From: Acidobacteriaceae bacterium
GTDB lineage: Bacteria; Acidobacteriota; Terriglobia; Terriglobales; SbA1
NCBI GenBank assembly: GCA_003136335.1
Contig: PLEA01000418.1
Coordinates: forward strand, 8,384 to 13,558
Length of the DNA stretch: 5,175 bases
Direction of reading: 5' to 3'
Shown: positions 5,154 to 5,175 of the stretch, piece after piece
Layout: every line of letters begins with the position of its first letter
How positions within the stretch are numbered: position 1 is the first letter of the stretch
Position numbers and translations under genes: made by a program
The notes under the pieces: generated by a model
Databases searched by the model: none
Told to the model about the DNA's origin: nothing
Seen by the model: only the letters and a program-made list of their open reading frames with translations

Positions 5154-5172
5154 GACAGCCGCCTCGGCTGTC
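5154..5172 (+). repeat. Perfect 8-bp hairpin downstream of hemG, probable dispersed repeat and possible terminator
   Basis: GACAGCCG (5154-5161) and CGGCTGTC (5165-5172) pair perfectly around a CCT loop. The surrounding form, TGTAGAGACAGCCGCC and so on, resembles a dispersed intergenic repeat I associate with acidobacterial genomes. The position 40 bases after the hemG stop would suit transcription termination, but the window ends three bases after the stem, so a T-run cannot be seen. Confidence 0.5.
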
Positions 5173-5175
5173 CTG

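Overview
This is GC-rich chromosomal DNA from a bacterium. Third codon positions in the intact genes are strongly biased to C and G, and the stretch carries scattered short repeats. One repeat, read as [10 protein letters not shown] in hemB, is of a kind I associate with acidobacterial genomes (Koribacter or Terriglobus relatives). That placement is an inference from repeat type, codon use and gene style; there is no rRNA or other phylogenetic marker in the window.

Layout from left to right. (1) Positions 2-865, + strand: the 3' part of hemB (porphobilinogen synthase), cut by the window edge, with about 40 extra in-frame codons between the zinc-ligand loop and the next conserved block. (2) Positions 866-1694: no intact gene, but several - strand protein remnants lie end to end: a carbamoyltransferase with a large internal deletion, a frameshift and a lost C-terminus; an unrecognised 44-residue C-terminal-looking piece; and the C-terminal tail of an S41-type peptidase. 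(3) Positions 1695-2261, - strand: an intact exported YceI-family protein. (4) Positions 2262-2628: the region between two divergently transcribed genes, with a good RBS for yceI, an extended -10-like box just before hemE, a hairpin, and a small doubtful CPHCG-containing ORF. (5) Positions 2629-5114, + strand: hemE and a FAD-dependent hemG/hemY joined by a 4-base ATGA overlap, apparently one transcription unit. (6) Positions 5115-5175: two short hairpins after hemG, the second looking like another dispersed repeat.

The three heme genes cover an early step (hemB, two ALA to porphobilinogen), the first decarboxylation step after the macrocycle forms (hemE, uroporphyrinogen III to coproporphyrinogen III) and a late oxidation (hemG/hemY). 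I see no defence system, mobile-element transposase, CRISPR array or biosynthetic cluster. The most notable feature is that short repeated or palindromic DNA appears to have entered two heme genes in frame: inside hemB and at the 3' end of hemE. This leaves enlarged proteins that keep all recognisable catalytic residues. The gene graveyard between hemB and yceI is the second point of interest.
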